Shown: positions 25,525 to 36,280, counted from the stretch's first letter. The stretch: 64,000 bases of DNA from an uncultured Prevotella sp. (GCA_946404405.1 CAMJDL010000001.1:98199-162198), one strand, 5' to 3'. Program-made: numbers and translations. Notes: generated from the letters alone by a model not told the origin.

Positions 25525-27441
25525 TTACTTCTGGATCATCTTCTTACCGTTCTTGATTACGAGACCCTTGAAGCTCTCAGCAACCTTCTGTCCAGCGAGG
25601 TTGTAGATAGCACCGTTAGAAACCTTCTCGGTTGCGTTAATAGTGCTGATGCCAGAAGCGTTAACTGGAGTAAACTCGATAGAAGAAATCATGATGTTAC
25701 CAGTACCAGAGTACTTCTGGAAGGTGTAGATAGTGTTCTCAGGTGTGAAGACATCCTCCTGGATAGCCTTGCCGTCTTCGCCCACTACATCGTTACCTTC
25801 GGCATCCTTTACGTTCTGCTTGGTAGTCTTACCACCCTTCAGGCTGAACTCGATGATGTTAGCAACGCCAGGATAGAGCTTCTGGTCGCAAACAGCCTTG
25901 CCCTCTGCATCTTTAGCACAGTAGTTAGTACCGCTAACATTTACATAGCAGCTACGATCAGGTGTGCAGCCATCAACCAGCTTGTCTTCAGCAGCGTCAT
26001 CAGCATCAATGTTCTTACAAGCATTCTTCGAGCAGATAACCTTTACGTTAACCTCGTCACCAGCAGCCACCAGGAAGGTAATGTTGGTGTTGCTCATCTG
26101 GATGTAAGCCTCCTTGCCGTCAATCTGATAGTCAGCATTCTTTACAACGGCAAAAGTCAGGTTCTTTACGAAGAAGTCGGCCTTGTCAGCACTGATTTCA
26201 CCATTCTCAACCTTATAAACTTCACCAGTAGTAGAAGCTGCAGTAGCCTCCTCGTCGAGAACAACATCAGCCTTGGTTACGGCAATAGTCTTCTTCTCCT
26301 TGATAGGATTCAGCACGTAAACGTCCTTTGTGGTAGCCTTTGTGGTGAAGGTCGTGTATGAACCATTAGCAATCTTTGTGTATGCAGTAACTGTTGCAGA
26401 CTCAGTCAAAGTTGCACCATTTCCAGCAACTTCCTCGCCATCGCCTAACTTATAGTAGTTTGAACCATTCTGTTCAGCATAAGGAGAGGTAATTGTGAAG
26501 GTAGCACCATCGGCATCAATAGAAGGAGCATCGAATACGAAGTTTACATTACCATCGTTATCAGCACCGTCGCACTTGAAAGCTTCGTCAGCGCCCATAC
26601 CCCAATCCTGATAAGCCTGGAACTTAACAGTCATGTCCTTATAGCACTTGATAGGCTCCTTATAGACAGGACTTGTTGCATTAGGCTCAGAACCATCAGT
26701 GGTGTAGGTAACAATAGTGGGAATGCCTTCGTCAGAACCTTCCATCTTATACTCGTTTGCCTTACAGCTAACCTCACGGAACCAGAGACCGTTCTCGAAG
26801 GTCTGGTCGCCAACCTTTACAGTAGGAGTACCAGGAGCCTCGTTAGCCTCGACGATGATGTAGCTGACAAACATGTCACCATTGTAAGAACCTACGTAGA
26901 AGAGACCATCATCGTCGACGGTGTATTCCCAGCGGAAACCAGCATCAGTTGTTGGATGATCTGCAGTTGGGGCAGCGTTCAGACCTGTCTTGTTTTTGAT
27001 ATCATCAACAGTCTTAGCAATACATGGAATACGAGCATCCTTACCAGTCTTGTTGTTACCCTGGATGAACATGATAACCTTTGACTTTGCAGTCAGTTTC
27101 ATAGCAATCACGTCCTGATTGTTCTTCAGACGAAGGAAATTGTAATGAAGACCAGGATAGTCTGCTCCATACTTGTCAACAATGTACTGATTAACGTGGT
27201 TGTCATCAGCCTCATTTAATACAGAGAGGTCAACCTGCCCTTTGTTAGTAGCAGTTGAACCACCAGTAACATCTAAGAAATGATCGTTACCGAAGAGTAC
27301 ACCCTTGCCAGGACGGGCACCAAGTTGATCGCAAACCAACACATAGCTGTGCTTGCAGACAGCGATATCATCCACTGTAGCAGCATTAGCAACACCTGCG
27401 AAGCCCACAAGGGCACAGATTAGAGTAAAAAATTTCTTCAT
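25525..27441 (-). CDS. Secreted protein of unknown function with chitobiase/CHB_HEX-like repeat and C-terminal tag
   Basis: Signal peptide MKKFFTLICALVGFAGVANA; VTYTTDGSEPNATSPVYKEPI; tag IYNLAGQKVAESFKGLVIKNGKKMIQK. Confidence 0.75.
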   Translation of the reverse strand: MKKFFTLICALVGFAGVANAATVDDIAVCKHSYVLVCDQLGARPGKGVLFGNDHFLDVTGGSTATNKGQVDLSVLNEADDNHVNQYIVDKYGADYPGLHYNFLRLKNNQDVIAMKLTAKSKVIMFIQGNNKTGKDARIPCIAKTVDDIKNKTGLNAAPTADHPTTDAGFRWEYTVDDDGLFYVGSYNGDMFVSYIIVEANEAPGTPTVKVGDQTFENGLWFREVSCKANEYKMEGSDEGIPTIVTYTTDGSEPNATSPVYKEPIKCYKDMTVKFQAYQDWGMGADEAFKCDGADNDGNVNFVFDAPSIDADGATFTITSPYAEQNGSNYYKLGDGEEVAGNGATLTESATVTAYTKIANGSYTTFTTKATTKDVYVLNPIKEKKTIAVTKADVVLDEEATAASTTGEVYKVENGEISADKADFFVKNLTFAVVKNADYQIDGKEAYIQMSNTNITFLVAAGDEVNVKVICSKNACKNIDADDAAEDKLVDGCTPDRSCYVNVSGTNYCAKDAEGKAVCDQKLYPGVANIIEFSLKGGKTTKQNVKDAEGNDVVGEDGKAIQEDVFTPENTIYTFQKYSGTGNIMISSIEFTPVNASGISTINATEKVSNGAIYNLAGQKVAESFKGLVIKNGKKMIQK

Positions 27442-27504
27442 AATTTAAACTTATTAGTTAATAAATAAAAGATTTGTCTGTAGCTTATTTTGCATTATAC
27501 GGTG

Positions 27505-27580
27505 CAAAAATAGGACTTTTTTCTGAGATTACCAAATGTTTTCTGTTTTTTCTTTAGAAATAGTTACGTAAAGGTTTTCG
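27505..27580 (-). promoter_or_regulatory. Promoter with -7 box and upstream LacI-type palindrome (degenerate)
   Basis: CAAAAATA (27505-27512, minus TATTTTTG); CGTAAAGGTTTTCG (27567-27580), offset 55. Confidence 0.6.
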
Positions 27581-27590
27581 TAATAATGAA

Positions 27591-27621
27591 AAGAGACCGC
27601 TTGTTTTTTAAGCGGTCTCTT
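27591..27621. terminator. Terminator of SusC-SusD operon
   Basis: AAGAGACCGCTTgtttttt-AAGCGGTCTCTT. Confidence 0.85.
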
Positions 27622-27642
27622 AACATTATGATGTAAGTTTGC

Positions 27643-28167
27643 TTACTGTTTCACGAGATAGGTCTGTGCAGGTGTGTCGCCATAGTGTACAATGGTGATG
27701 GTTTCCTGCTGGCCACTAACAGCTACACCAACGAAGATGGCATTTTTAGTGACCTTACCTTTATTTTCCGTGCGCTGCAGAATCTGTATTCTGCCTGTCG
27801 ATTCACTGTACGAATACTCGTAAAGTGGCAATTTTTCCGTATTGGAGTCGTCAACCCACGTACCTTCTGTGGTTCCTTTGCTCATCTTTACAGCCACAGA
27901 GTCGGCTGATACGAAGTCAAGGCTCTCCACAAACCCCTGCACTTCCTGACCATAGGCATTTTGCTTGATGCCTGTGCCGCGTACCCACTTGGTGCTGGCC
28001 AGTGTCTCAGGATGGGGTACAGCCATAGAGTCGTTGTAATTGATGACCCACGACTTGTTATTGGTGTTGGTATCCTCAAACTCGTTGGCATCGCTGCATG
28101 CAGTGGTCAGGCTGATGCCTGCCACCACTGCAAATGCAGCAAATATTGATTTTTTGAATTTATTCAT
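27643..28167 (-). CDS. PUL-associated lipoprotein of unknown function
   Basis: Start at MNKFKKSIFAAFAVVAGISLTTACSD (lipobox); last gene of SusC/SusD operon. Confidence 0.7.
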   Translation of the reverse strand: MNKFKKSIFAAFAVVAGISLTTACSDANEFEDTNTNNKSWVINYNDSMAVPHPETLASTKWVRGTGIKQNAYGQEVQGFVESLDFVSADSVAVKMSKGTTEGTWVDDSNTEKLPLYEYSYSESTGRIQILQRTENKGKVTKNAIFVGVAVSGQQETITIVHYGDTPAQTYLVKQ

Positions 28168-28202
28168 AATCTTCAATTCTTCAATTATACAATTCTTCAA
28201 TT

Positions 28203-30584
28203 TTACTTGGTTCTCCATCGGGCGGCACCGACATTGTTGTTCCAAATGTCGTTGTTCTTATCCTTGAAATAGAGGTTCACGTTATACTGAGTCGTAGCAG
28301 TACCGTCAAGTGCATCAGCACGGTGCATGTTCTGGTCCTCAGCCGTAGCGGCGATATGAGGAGGACATGGCTGAATGAGCAGGTCGGTAGCCGAAAGGTC
28401 GGCAACAGCAACCTTCAGCGAGCCGTTGAGTGTTGCTTTCTGGTTAGCCACCAATGCTCCGAAACCGTCCTTCTCGTTGTCAAAGGCACGTGAACTGAAG
28501 ACTGAACCATTGGTCAGGTCGTTGTTGGTTGACCAGTTGTTGTGGAAATTCAGCGTGCATTGTCCTGCAGATCCGTCTGGCATCGTCTCCGTATCAGGTA
28601 CGTATGCGCCGTACTGCTGAAGCAGACGCTGGTCACCACTCTGCTTACAGAGCATAATCAGGTTGTTTTCAACATTGAATACAGATCCGTTTGGTATGCG
28701 GGTGAGCTTGAAAATAGCTCCATCGCCGCGGGTGTTATAGTTTACAAGGGTGTTGTTCGAGAAGGTAATGTTCCATTTCGAGTTGCCCTCATATTTGTAA
28801 GCATCGCTGAGCTGTTGTTTGATGAAGGCTGGGAACGGACAGTCGTAGAATGTATTCTCGATAGCCTTGAAGTCGGCCAGCATATTGGTCTTGCCATTGT
28901 TGCCGGCACCATCAATCCAGCAGTAGCCACCGGCACCGTTGCTATAGTAGCCACAGTCATAGAACAGATTGTTCTTGATGAGCACGTGATTCCACAGCTT
29001 GTAGTTGGGACCCTGTTCGCGGACAAAGCCACGGACAATGCGCTTGAACGTACAGTTTTCGATAACCAGCGAGTCAAGCGTCACAGCCATACCGTCAGAG
29101 AACATGTTGAAGAAGTAGTTACCCGTTGCTGAGCCGATGCCTGCCTTCTGGTCGCCATAGTTGAAGCACATGGGGTTGTCGAAATCGATGTCATAGAAAG
29201 CGAGTTTCTTCATGTAGATTTCACCACCCTCACCAGCTTCCGGTGAGCGTCCGAAGGTAAACATGGAGTACGGGCAGCCGTCCCATTGGCGACCTTCCTT
29301 ACCCTGTGTGAAGATAGCTGTGCTCTCACCAATACCGCAGATAACCTTGGCGCGGAGGCCTTTGGCTACATCCTCAGGACGTGTGCGCAGGACAAATCCC
29401 TTACAGGTGATGTCATTGCCGTCGAGATAGTAGGTTTTTCCACCCTCCAGTTCGAAGGTCTGTCCTTCAGCATATTGGGTATTCGAGATGAAGTCATAGA
29501 GTACATGGCTGATGGGCGCTGCATCGTAGTCGGCAGCATGAGCATACACTTCTGCATGACTTACAGTCTCGTGGTCCTTGATGGTGATGCTGCCAGCCTG
29601 TGCCAACATGTCAGCATGCGACAGCAGGATGGGCTCTCCGGGCTGTCCGTCTGAGCGTGCAGTACAGGTGTTGTACTTGGCATCGATGTCTACAGGCACG
29701 GTGGGGTCAATGACATCGATAACATATACGGAGTTGGGTGTCAGGCCATCGACAACCACATAACCGCGAGCACGGTCCTCATCAGTAATCTCATACTTCT
29801 TCCATTTTTCACCTACGGTTGAGTTGGGGTTGTTGGGGGAGGGTACTACCGTGAGGTACTTGTATCCGAAGTTACCATTCTCGTCGATGTTGAAGTTCTC
29901 GTGGTAGGCATCCCACTTGTCTTTGTCATCCTCGTCAGACAGGTTGAGTCCTAACTGATTGATGTTGGTGTTGAAATAGACATGCATGTCACTCTCTGTC
30001 GTTTCAGCCTGATTGACATAGATGGCCATAGGAGTAGGATAGCGGTCGTTAGTCGTAATGCCCAGGTACTCCTGCCACTGACGGCCGTTGCCATGACCAT
30101 ACCAATTTGAGGCGTGGGCAAACGTTGACTCATCACCCTTGATGTTCTTGTCGAGCTTTGACAGAGCACGGATAGCGAAACGGTAGTTGGTAGAGTATTG
30201 CAAGTCCTTCAGCAGCATATCAAGCTGCTTGGGTCCGACGATGGTATCGAGCAGCAGGTCGCTGGTACCCTGGACATTTGCCCAGGCCTCCGCGCCGCCG
30301 CTAACCTTGATTTGCAGACCCATCTGAATCTGGTAGCCTGCACAGTCGTTGACGCCATACCAGTAGAGGTGGATGGTGTTGCCGTGAGGATAGGCACCGT
30401 CAAGTCCACTATTGTAGGGATAGTCGGTACCCTTGCCGCGGGTGTTGTCGCAAATGAACATGGTCATAAACTCTCTGTTGGTATTGGTTGACGAACCTTT
30501 GCTGTCGTCTTCCTTACACGACACCATCAGTGCTGAAGTGCCTGCCAACAGAAGAAGCATGATGCTATTCAGTATCTTTTTCAT
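28203..30584 (-). CDS. Surface lipoprotein with FN3-like N-terminus and right-handed beta-helix (DUF4957/DUF5123-like)
   Basis: Lipobox ALMVSC; beta-helix style repeats (LVIENCTFKRIVRG, VLIKNNLFYDCGYYSNG, ITFSNNTLVNYNT); position after SusD. Confidence 0.65.
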   Translation of the reverse strand: MKKILNSIMLLLLAGTSALMVSCKEDDSKGSSTNTNREFMTMFICDNTRGKGTDYPYNSGLDGAYPHGNTIHLYWYGVNDCAGYQIQMGLQIKVSGGAEAWANVQGTSDLLLDTIVGPKQLDMLLKDLQYSTNYRFAIRALSKLDKNIKGDESTFAHASNWYGHGNGRQWQEYLGITTNDRYPTPMAIYVNQAETTESDMHVYFNTNINQLGLNLSDEDDKDKWDAYHENFNIDENGNFGYKYLTVVPSPNNPNSTVGEKWKKYEITDEDRARGYVVVDGLTPNSVYVIDVIDPTVPVDIDAKYNTCTARSDGQPGEPILLSHADMLAQAGSITIKDHETVSHAEVYAHAADYDAAPISHVLYDFISNTQYAEGQTFELEGGKTYYLDGNDITCKGFVLRTRPEDVAKGLRAKVICGIGESTAIFTQGKEGRQWDGCPYSMFTFGRSPEAGEGGEIYMKKLAFYDIDFDNPMCFNYGDQKAGIGSATGNYFFNMFSDGMAVTLDSLVIENCTFKRIVRGFVREQGPNYKLWNHVLIKNNLFYDCGYYSNGAGGYCWIDGAGNNGKTNMLADFKAIENTFYDCPFPAFIKQQLSDAYKYEGNSKWNITFSNNTLVNYNTRGDGAIFKLTRIPNGSVFNVENNLIMLCKQSGDQRLLQQYGAYVPDTETMPDGSAGQCTLNFHNNWSTNNDLTNGSVFSSRAFDNEKDGFGALVANQKATLNGSLKVAVADLSATDLLIQPCPPHIAATAEDQNMHRADALDGTATTQYNVNLYFKDKNNDIWNNNVGAARWRTK

Positions 30585-30605
30585 ATCTGTGATTTCTTAG
30601 TGTTA

Positions 30606-32717
30606 TTAATATCCATAATAATTCTTATAGACTCCTTCAGAACGCTGGATAACCTGATTAGGATAGGGGAGAATGTAGCGTACGGCAGGCAGTGTCTCGG
30701 CAGCAGGAATGTCGTTGAACTGCTCCTGCACGCCATCGCGGATAATCCAGATGTTGTTATTGTCATCGGTACGGATGTAGCCGAAGAAACTGTACTTACA
30801 CTGGTTGTTGGGTTGTGCTGTGGCATCGTTGAACCAGTTATAGAACTTGGCATTGCTCCAACCCTCAGCAGAGAATCCGAAAGTCTTAATCTGACTGGTC
30901 GTGGGCTGGCTGATGCCTTTATAGGCATTGTAGAGACGCAGGCTGGGCAGCGACTGATTGGGATACATCAGGTCGAAGCTGTATGCGGCATTGACAACAT
31001 AGCCGTACAACTGGTTCTTAAGCATACGGTGAGCCATCAGTTTCTGCTGGTCAGTACCTTCAGTGGCATAGTACTTGTGATAGTAGATGGTCAGCGGACG
31101 GTAGTTGAAGTTGGTGCCATCGTGCAGGTTAATGTCTTCCTCAAAGCCTGAATCACCAGCCATACCAGCAGCATAATAGCGCAGGAAGCTGTACATCAGC
31201 TCTTCTGAAATGGTATTGGTGCGCACCAGGTCGCGCCAGCGGATGTTCTCGCCGGCAAACTCCCATTTGCGTTCGTCCATGACAGCCTTCTGGAATGCAT
31301 CCTTATTGGCTACTGCAGCCGTAATGAAGTCTGCATCGCCATCAGTGAATGCACGGGTATGCACTTTAGTCAGACATGCGACAGCCTTAGGGTCAGAGGG
31401 ACCGCCATCCAGCTCGTTTGCAGTCTCTGCATACATCAGCAGTACATCGGCATAGCGCATGTACGGGAAGTTGATGCCAGTAGAACCAGTAGAGGCATTG
31501 CCAAGGGCTGAACCTTCAGAAGTCCACAGTTTCGACCATTTATTGTTGTGTACAGAGTAGTCGTTGCGGATAATAATCGAGTCTACCTGTGTGTTAGTCG
31601 CGTCAATGCGATAAGTATAGTACCACATGCCGTTGACAAACTCACGACGTTTGTCGTTGTCGCGGAACAGGAAACGGTAGAAGGCATGCAGACGGCCATT
31701 GCCCTTTGTCTCACCCCATACTCCAGTCGTCTTGTTCTCGTATGAAGAATAAGTCGGACCCTGAATGTAACCGGTATTACCTGTTGACTCCTTGGCAAAC
31801 GGAATTTCGAAGATGGGGTCGTCGTTATTAATAACCTGGTAGTTGCACTCGTTGACAAATACGTTCTGGTATTCTGCCTTGAGGTCGTGTGTGCCAGCCG
31901 TGATAACTGAATCAGCATAGTCGCGAGCCGTCTTGTAGTACTCCTTGTAGTTGTCAGGACGCTGCATGTTGCCGTAGCTGCGGCTATCGTTCTTATTAGG
32001 ACGCAGCGAATAACCACCGGCAGTCAGTGCGATACGTGCTATCATAGCTTGTGCAAACTCCTTCGAGCAGCGCTCAACAGTGACGTTTTTGGCCGTTGAC
32101 ATATTTAAGGATGCTTCCTTCAGGTCTGCAATCAGTGCATTCTGAATGACTTGACGGTCGGTAACAGGAATGACATATTCCTCGCGCTTAGAAGCTGGTG
32201 TGAAGGTGAATGGCACGTCACCGAACATCACCACCAAGTCGTGATAAATCATGGCACGCAGACATTTGGCCTCACCAATCCATTGCAGCACCTGACCGTC
32301 CTGGCTCCATTCCGGGTCGTTATCGTTATTGACATAGAACTTGCTGTTCTCTGCAGAAGCAATGAATTTGTTGCAATATTCTATCAAGCTATAGGCTGCT
32401 GCCCAGAATTTCAGGATGTCGCTGCCTTCGTCGTCACAGTCGTAACGAGCGTATGTATTGTGCTTGTGGATACCGTCGGAACTAATCTGAATATCAACAT
32501 CACTGTTATAGTTGAAGGTCAGCTGATAGGCATTGCCGTACAGGTCGCCGACGAGGGCTTGAGCATAGACGCCATTGAGGGCGCGCTCAATCTCTGTCTT
32601 CTGGCCGAAGACAAATTCCTCAGAGTATGCAGACGGTGCATCAACATCCAGATAGTCGTTACAGGAAGCTAAAGCCAACGCTGCTACTCCGGTCAGTAAA
32701 ATATTCTTGATTTTCAT
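30606..32717 (-). CDS. SusD/RagB-family outer-membrane lipoprotein
   Basis: ALASCNDYLDVDAPSAYSEEFVF; NFPYMRYADVLLMYAETANEL; DERKWEFAGENIRWRDLVRTN. Confidence 0.92.
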   Translation of the reverse strand: MKIKNILLTGVAALALASCNDYLDVDAPSAYSEEFVFGQKTEIERALNGVYAQALVGDLYGNAYQLTFNYNSDVDIQISSDGIHKHNTYARYDCDDEGSDILKFWAAAYSLIEYCNKFIASAENSKFYVNNDNDPEWSQDGQVLQWIGEAKCLRAMIYHDLVVMFGDVPFTFTPASKREEYVIPVTDRQVIQNALIADLKEASLNMSTAKNVTVERCSKEFAQAMIARIALTAGGYSLRPNKNDSRSYGNMQRPDNYKEYYKTARDYADSVITAGTHDLKAEYQNVFVNECNYQVINNDDPIFEIPFAKESTGNTGYIQGPTYSSYENKTTGVWGETKGNGRLHAFYRFLFRDNDKRREFVNGMWYYTYRIDATNTQVDSIIIRNDYSVHNNKWSKLWTSEGSALGNASTGSTGINFPYMRYADVLLMYAETANELDGGPSDPKAVACLTKVHTRAFTDGDADFITAAVANKDAFQKAVMDERKWEFAGENIRWRDLVRTNTISEELMYSFLRYYAAGMAGDSGFEEDINLHDGTNFNYRPLTIYYHKYYATEGTDQQKLMAHRMLKNQLYGYVVNAAYSFDLMYPNQSLPSLRLYNAYKGISQPTTSQIKTFGFSAEGWSNAKFYNWFNDATAQPNNQCKYSFFGYIRTDDNNNIWIIRDGVQEQFNDIPAAETLPAVRYILPYPNQVIQRSEGVYKNYYGY

Positions 32718-32748
32718 AATTATCAATTTTCAATTATCAATTATCCAT

Positions 32749-35700
32749 TTAGAATGTGATGTTAGTACCGAATGTGAAGGTACGGCTACGCGGATAGCGG
32801 TTGTAGTCCATGCCAGGTACCAAACCTGTCTGAATGTCCACCTCAGGGTCATAGCCCGTGTACTTGGTGATGATGAACAGGTTGCTGGCCGACACATAGA
32901 AGCGTGCCTTATTGATACCGATTTTCTGCGTGAGCTTCTTAGGCAGTGTGTAGCCTAAGGTCACGTCAGAGCAACGCAGGAACGAGCCATCTTCGATAAA
33001 GTACGAGTGGCAGATGTTTGTGGTGACGTCAGTGGGATTCCACAGACTGCGGTTCTGGTTGCCCAGTTTGTAGATGTTTACTGGATCCGCCAGATAATAA
33101 GCCTTGTAGAGGATGTCACCCTTCGTGCCAGTGATACTTCCGTCAATATCATTATATTGCCAACCGTTGGCAAAGTCGGCCAGCACATTGTAGAACTTTT
33201 TATCCTTGTCCTTGCCATTTCCGTTCGACGATGACAGGGCATAAGCTGTAGCATTGTTGATGTCGAAATCAAGCATATAGGTGAAGTTGGCCGTGAAGTC
33301 GAAGTCCTTGTATGAACCGCTCAGGCCGAAACCGCCCTGGAACTTCGGGTTGGTGTTACCGATGACGGTACGGTCGTTCTCAGTGATGCGACCGTCGCCA
33401 TCCAAATCCTTGAACTTAATCTTACCAGGCAGTGTGGCAATACCCGAGTTAGATGAACCGGAGATGTCGTTGATGACGGTGACATAGCCGTCCTCACGCG
33501 GTGCACAGTTGTTGCTGGTACCGTTGTCGGCAGCACTGCTGCCCCAGGGCACAGCCTGATAGTTGTTCTGTGGGTCGAAGTAGAATTCGTCGAAGGTGTA
33601 GAGACCGTCGTAAACGAAACCGTAAATAAGACCCACTTCGTCGCCTACACGCAGCATATAGTCCTTATAGCTGGACTTCCAGCGCTTACCTTCCTCGAAA
33701 CGAACATCTTCCGTACCGTTCAGCTTGTCAATCTTCATCTTGTTGTGACCGAAGGTGAAGTTGGCCGACAGTACGTAGTCCTTACCCTGCAGGATATCGC
33801 CGCTGATCGAGAGCTCGACACCCTTGTTGGTCACCTGTCCGATGTTCTGCATCTGGCTGTCATAGCCCACCTGCAGCAGGTTCGACTTGTAAAGCAGGTC
33901 ACGTGTGGTGTTCCAATAGAATTCCGGTGTGATGGTCAGTCGTCCGTTGAACAGTGAGATGTCGGCTGCCAGGTTACGGGTGATGGTAGTCTCCCACTTA
34001 ATTTCCTTATTATAGAACTGGCTGCCACTGTTGTTAGCATAGTATTGTTCGCCATTTTCCGTCACCTCACCGAAGCCGGGACCACCCGTTGACTGGATGG
34101 CGTAAAGCTCACGATACAGGTCGGCGGCAATACGATTGTTACCGGCCAGACCGATGGCAGCGCGAAGCTTCAATTGGCTAATCCATGATACACTCTTCAT
34201 GAATGGTTCCTCCGAGATAACCCATGCACCACTGATAGAGGGGAAGTAGCCCCACTGGTAGCCGGGAGCGAAACGTGTTGATGCGTCAGCACGCATCGTT
34301 CCGGAAATCAGGTACTTGTGCTTGTAGTTATAGCTGGCCTGACCGAAGAACGATGCCGTACGGTCGGGTGTCGAGAGCGACGATGTCGAAGAGTACGGCG
34401 TACCGAAGTTCATGTTGTCCCATGCCTCGCCTGCCGTAAAGGCTGCGGGGAACAGGTGGTTGGTCACACTGTTATTGCGAGTCTGTGACTCATAGATTTC
34501 CTGACCCAGCAGGAACGACAGGTTGTGGTCGTCCTTGAGGCTAAACGAGTAGTTGGCCGTATTGGTCCATACGTAGTTCAGTCGCTTGGTGTTGGTCAGT
34601 GTAGCCAATGGCTGGTTCTTGTGAATAGTCTTTGAACCCTCGCTCGTATAGCCTCCGTAGAAGCGGCTTTGGTCTGTCCACTGCAGACCGATGGTACCTT
34701 CTGAGCGTAGTAGCAGGCCCTTGATGGGCTTCCATTCCAGGGCTACGGCATTGGTATAGGTGTATGCGTGCTTGATCTGCTGGTTGATGGAAATGTCACT
34801 CTTCGGGTTGGTGTATGTGAATATTTCCTCCTCTGCGGGGTCGGCATATGCGGGGTCGATGTAGCCGAATTCGCGCAGACCGTTAGTCGGGCGGTATTTC
34901 AGCACATCGATGATACCACCTGTACCAACGTTCTCACCACCAGCACCTTCGTCACGACGGAACGTGAACTTGGGATTGAACTGTATCGAGAAGTTCTTCG
35001 TTACCTGTACATTGGTCTTGAAGTTGATATTGGTACGACGAACGCCAGAACCCATGATAATACCTTTATCCTCGCTCTGTGTCAGCGAGAGGTTGAACTT
35101 CACCTTGTCAGAACCACCACCAATGGTCACATTGGCAGAGTAGTTGACTGGTGTTTCACCCATTACCTCGTCCTGCCAGTCGTGAGAGGGCAGGGTAGAG
35201 TACATATCCAAGTCGTAGGGGTTACCAAAGTTGGAACGGAAGAACTTACCATTAGTAGAACGCGTACCGTTACAAGAGTGCCACTGATACTGGTAGTTGG
35301 CAAACTGCTGGGCGTTCATCAGGTCGAGCGTCTTCGAAATGTGGCTGACGTTCAGGTTGCCATTGAACGTTACCTGAACCTTTCCTTCCTTGGCACTCTT
35401 GGTGGTCACCACGACAACACCATTACCACCCTTCGCGCCATAGATGGCGGTCAGAGAGGCATCCTTCAGTACGTCGATAGAAGCGATGTCCGAGGGAGGA
35501 ATATCGTTGATGTTATCCACTTGGAAACCATCGACGATGAACAACGGGTGATTTTCCTGCGTTACTGACGTGCCGCCACGTACACGAATGTTAACATCGG
35601 CACCAGGCTGACCGTCGACGGTCGTAACCTGTACACCGGAAATCTTACCTTGAAGGGCAACGGCAGCCGATGTTACTGGTACTACAGCCAGTTTGGCTCC

Positions 35701-36084
35701 ACTGATGGAACCCACCGAACCCGTCAGGTCCTTACGTGCCTTACTGGTGTAACCAACAACAACCACTTCTTCAAGGGCGGCATTGTCGTCCTGTAGTGTG
35801 ACTTTCATGTTCGGGCCAGCGTTGACTTCTTGCGATACCATACCAATGTAGGATATCACTACAACTTTACCCTTATGAAGCTTCAGTGTGAAATTACCGT
35901 CAAAGTCGGTCACTGTAGCATTCTTGGGGTCGCCCTTCTCAACAACGGTCGCACCAATGACGGCTTCGCCAGTGGCATCAATGACCGTACCCTTAGCTGT
36001 GGTCTGAGCCGAAACTTGACCGCAGACTAAGAGTAGACACAAAAAAAGTGTCGTGCGAAAGATACTCTTGATTTGTACAGACAT
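32749..36084 (-). CDS. SusC/RagA-family TonB-linked outer-membrane transporter
   Basis: Start at MSVQIKSIFRTTLF; carboxypeptidase-like N-domain, TonB plug (ALEEVVVVGYTSKARKDLTGSVGSI), SusC C-terminus. Confidence 0.95.
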   Translation of the reverse strand: MSVQIKSIFRTTLFLCLLLVCGQVSAQTTAKGTVIDATGEAVIGATVVEKGDPKNATVTDFDGNFTLKLHKGKVVVISYIGMVSQEVNAGPNMKVTLQDDNAALEEVVVVGYTSKARKDLTGSVGSISGAKLAVVPVTSAAVALQGKISGVQVTTVDGQPGADVNIRVRGGTSVTQENHPLFIVDGFQVDNINDIPPSDIASIDVLKDASLTAIYGAKGGNGVVVVTTKSAKEGKVQVTFNGNLNVSHISKTLDLMNAQQFANYQYQWHSCNGTRSTNGKFFRSNFGNPYDLDMYSTLPSHDWQDEVMGETPVNYSANVTIGGGSDKVKFNLSLTQSEDKGIIMGSGVRRTNINFKTNVQVTKNFSIQFNPKFTFRRDEGAGGENVGTGGIIDVLKYRPTNGLREFGYIDPAYADPAEEEIFTYTNPKSDISINQQIKHAYTYTNAVALEWKPIKGLLLRSEGTIGLQWTDQSRFYGGYTSEGSKTIHKNQPLATLTNTKRLNYVWTNTANYSFSLKDDHNLSFLLGQEIYESQTRNNSVTNHLFPAAFTAGEAWDNMNFGTPYSSTSSLSTPDRTASFFGQASYNYKHKYLISGTMRADASTRFAPGYQWGYFPSISGAWVISEEPFMKSVSWISQLKLRAAIGLAGNNRIAADLYRELYAIQSTGGPGFGEVTENGEQYYANNSGSQFYNKEIKWETTITRNLAADISLFNGRLTITPEFYWNTTRDLLYKSNLLQVGYDSQMQNIGQVTNKGVELSISGDILQGKDYVLSANFTFGHNKMKIDKLNGTEDVRFEEGKRWKSSYKDYMLRVGDEVGLIYGFVYDGLYTFDEFYFDPQNNYQAVPWGSSAADNGTSNNCAPREDGYVTVINDISGSSNSGIATLPGKIKFKDLDGDGRITENDRTVIGNTNPKFQGGFGLSGSYKDFDFTANFTYMLDFDINNATAYALSSSNGNGKDKDKKFYNVLADFANGWQYNDIDGSITGTKGDILYKAYYLADPVNIYKLGNQNRSLWNPTDVTTNICHSYFIEDGSFLRCSDVTLGYTLPKKLTQKIGINKARFYVSASNLFIITKYTGYDPEVDIQTGLVPGMDYNRYPRSRTFTFGTNITF

Positions 36085-36133
36085 AAAATTAGTAGTTTTT
36101 AAAAAATTAATTAATAATAGAATATTCTGCCTG

Positions 36134-36198
36134 CAAAGATACAAAGAAATCTTAATACTGCCAAGGCTTTAGATAGCTTTTTTTCGTAAACGATTACG
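36134..36198 (-). promoter_or_regulatory. SusC promoter with LacI-type palindrome
   Basis: CAAAGATA (36134-36141); CGTAAACGATTACG (36185-36198), offset 44. Confidence 0.7.
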
Positions 36199-36237
36199 GA
36201 TTTTAACAATTCGTGTATATAGTACACAAACATAAAA

Positions 36238-36260
36238 AAAGGAGCGGAAACCGCTCCTTT
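36238..36260. terminator. Terminator of second SusC-SusD operon
   Basis: AAAGGAGCGG-aaa-CCGCTCCTTT. Confidence 0.85.
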
Positions 36261-36280
36261 ATAAAAATAAGGTGTAAATC

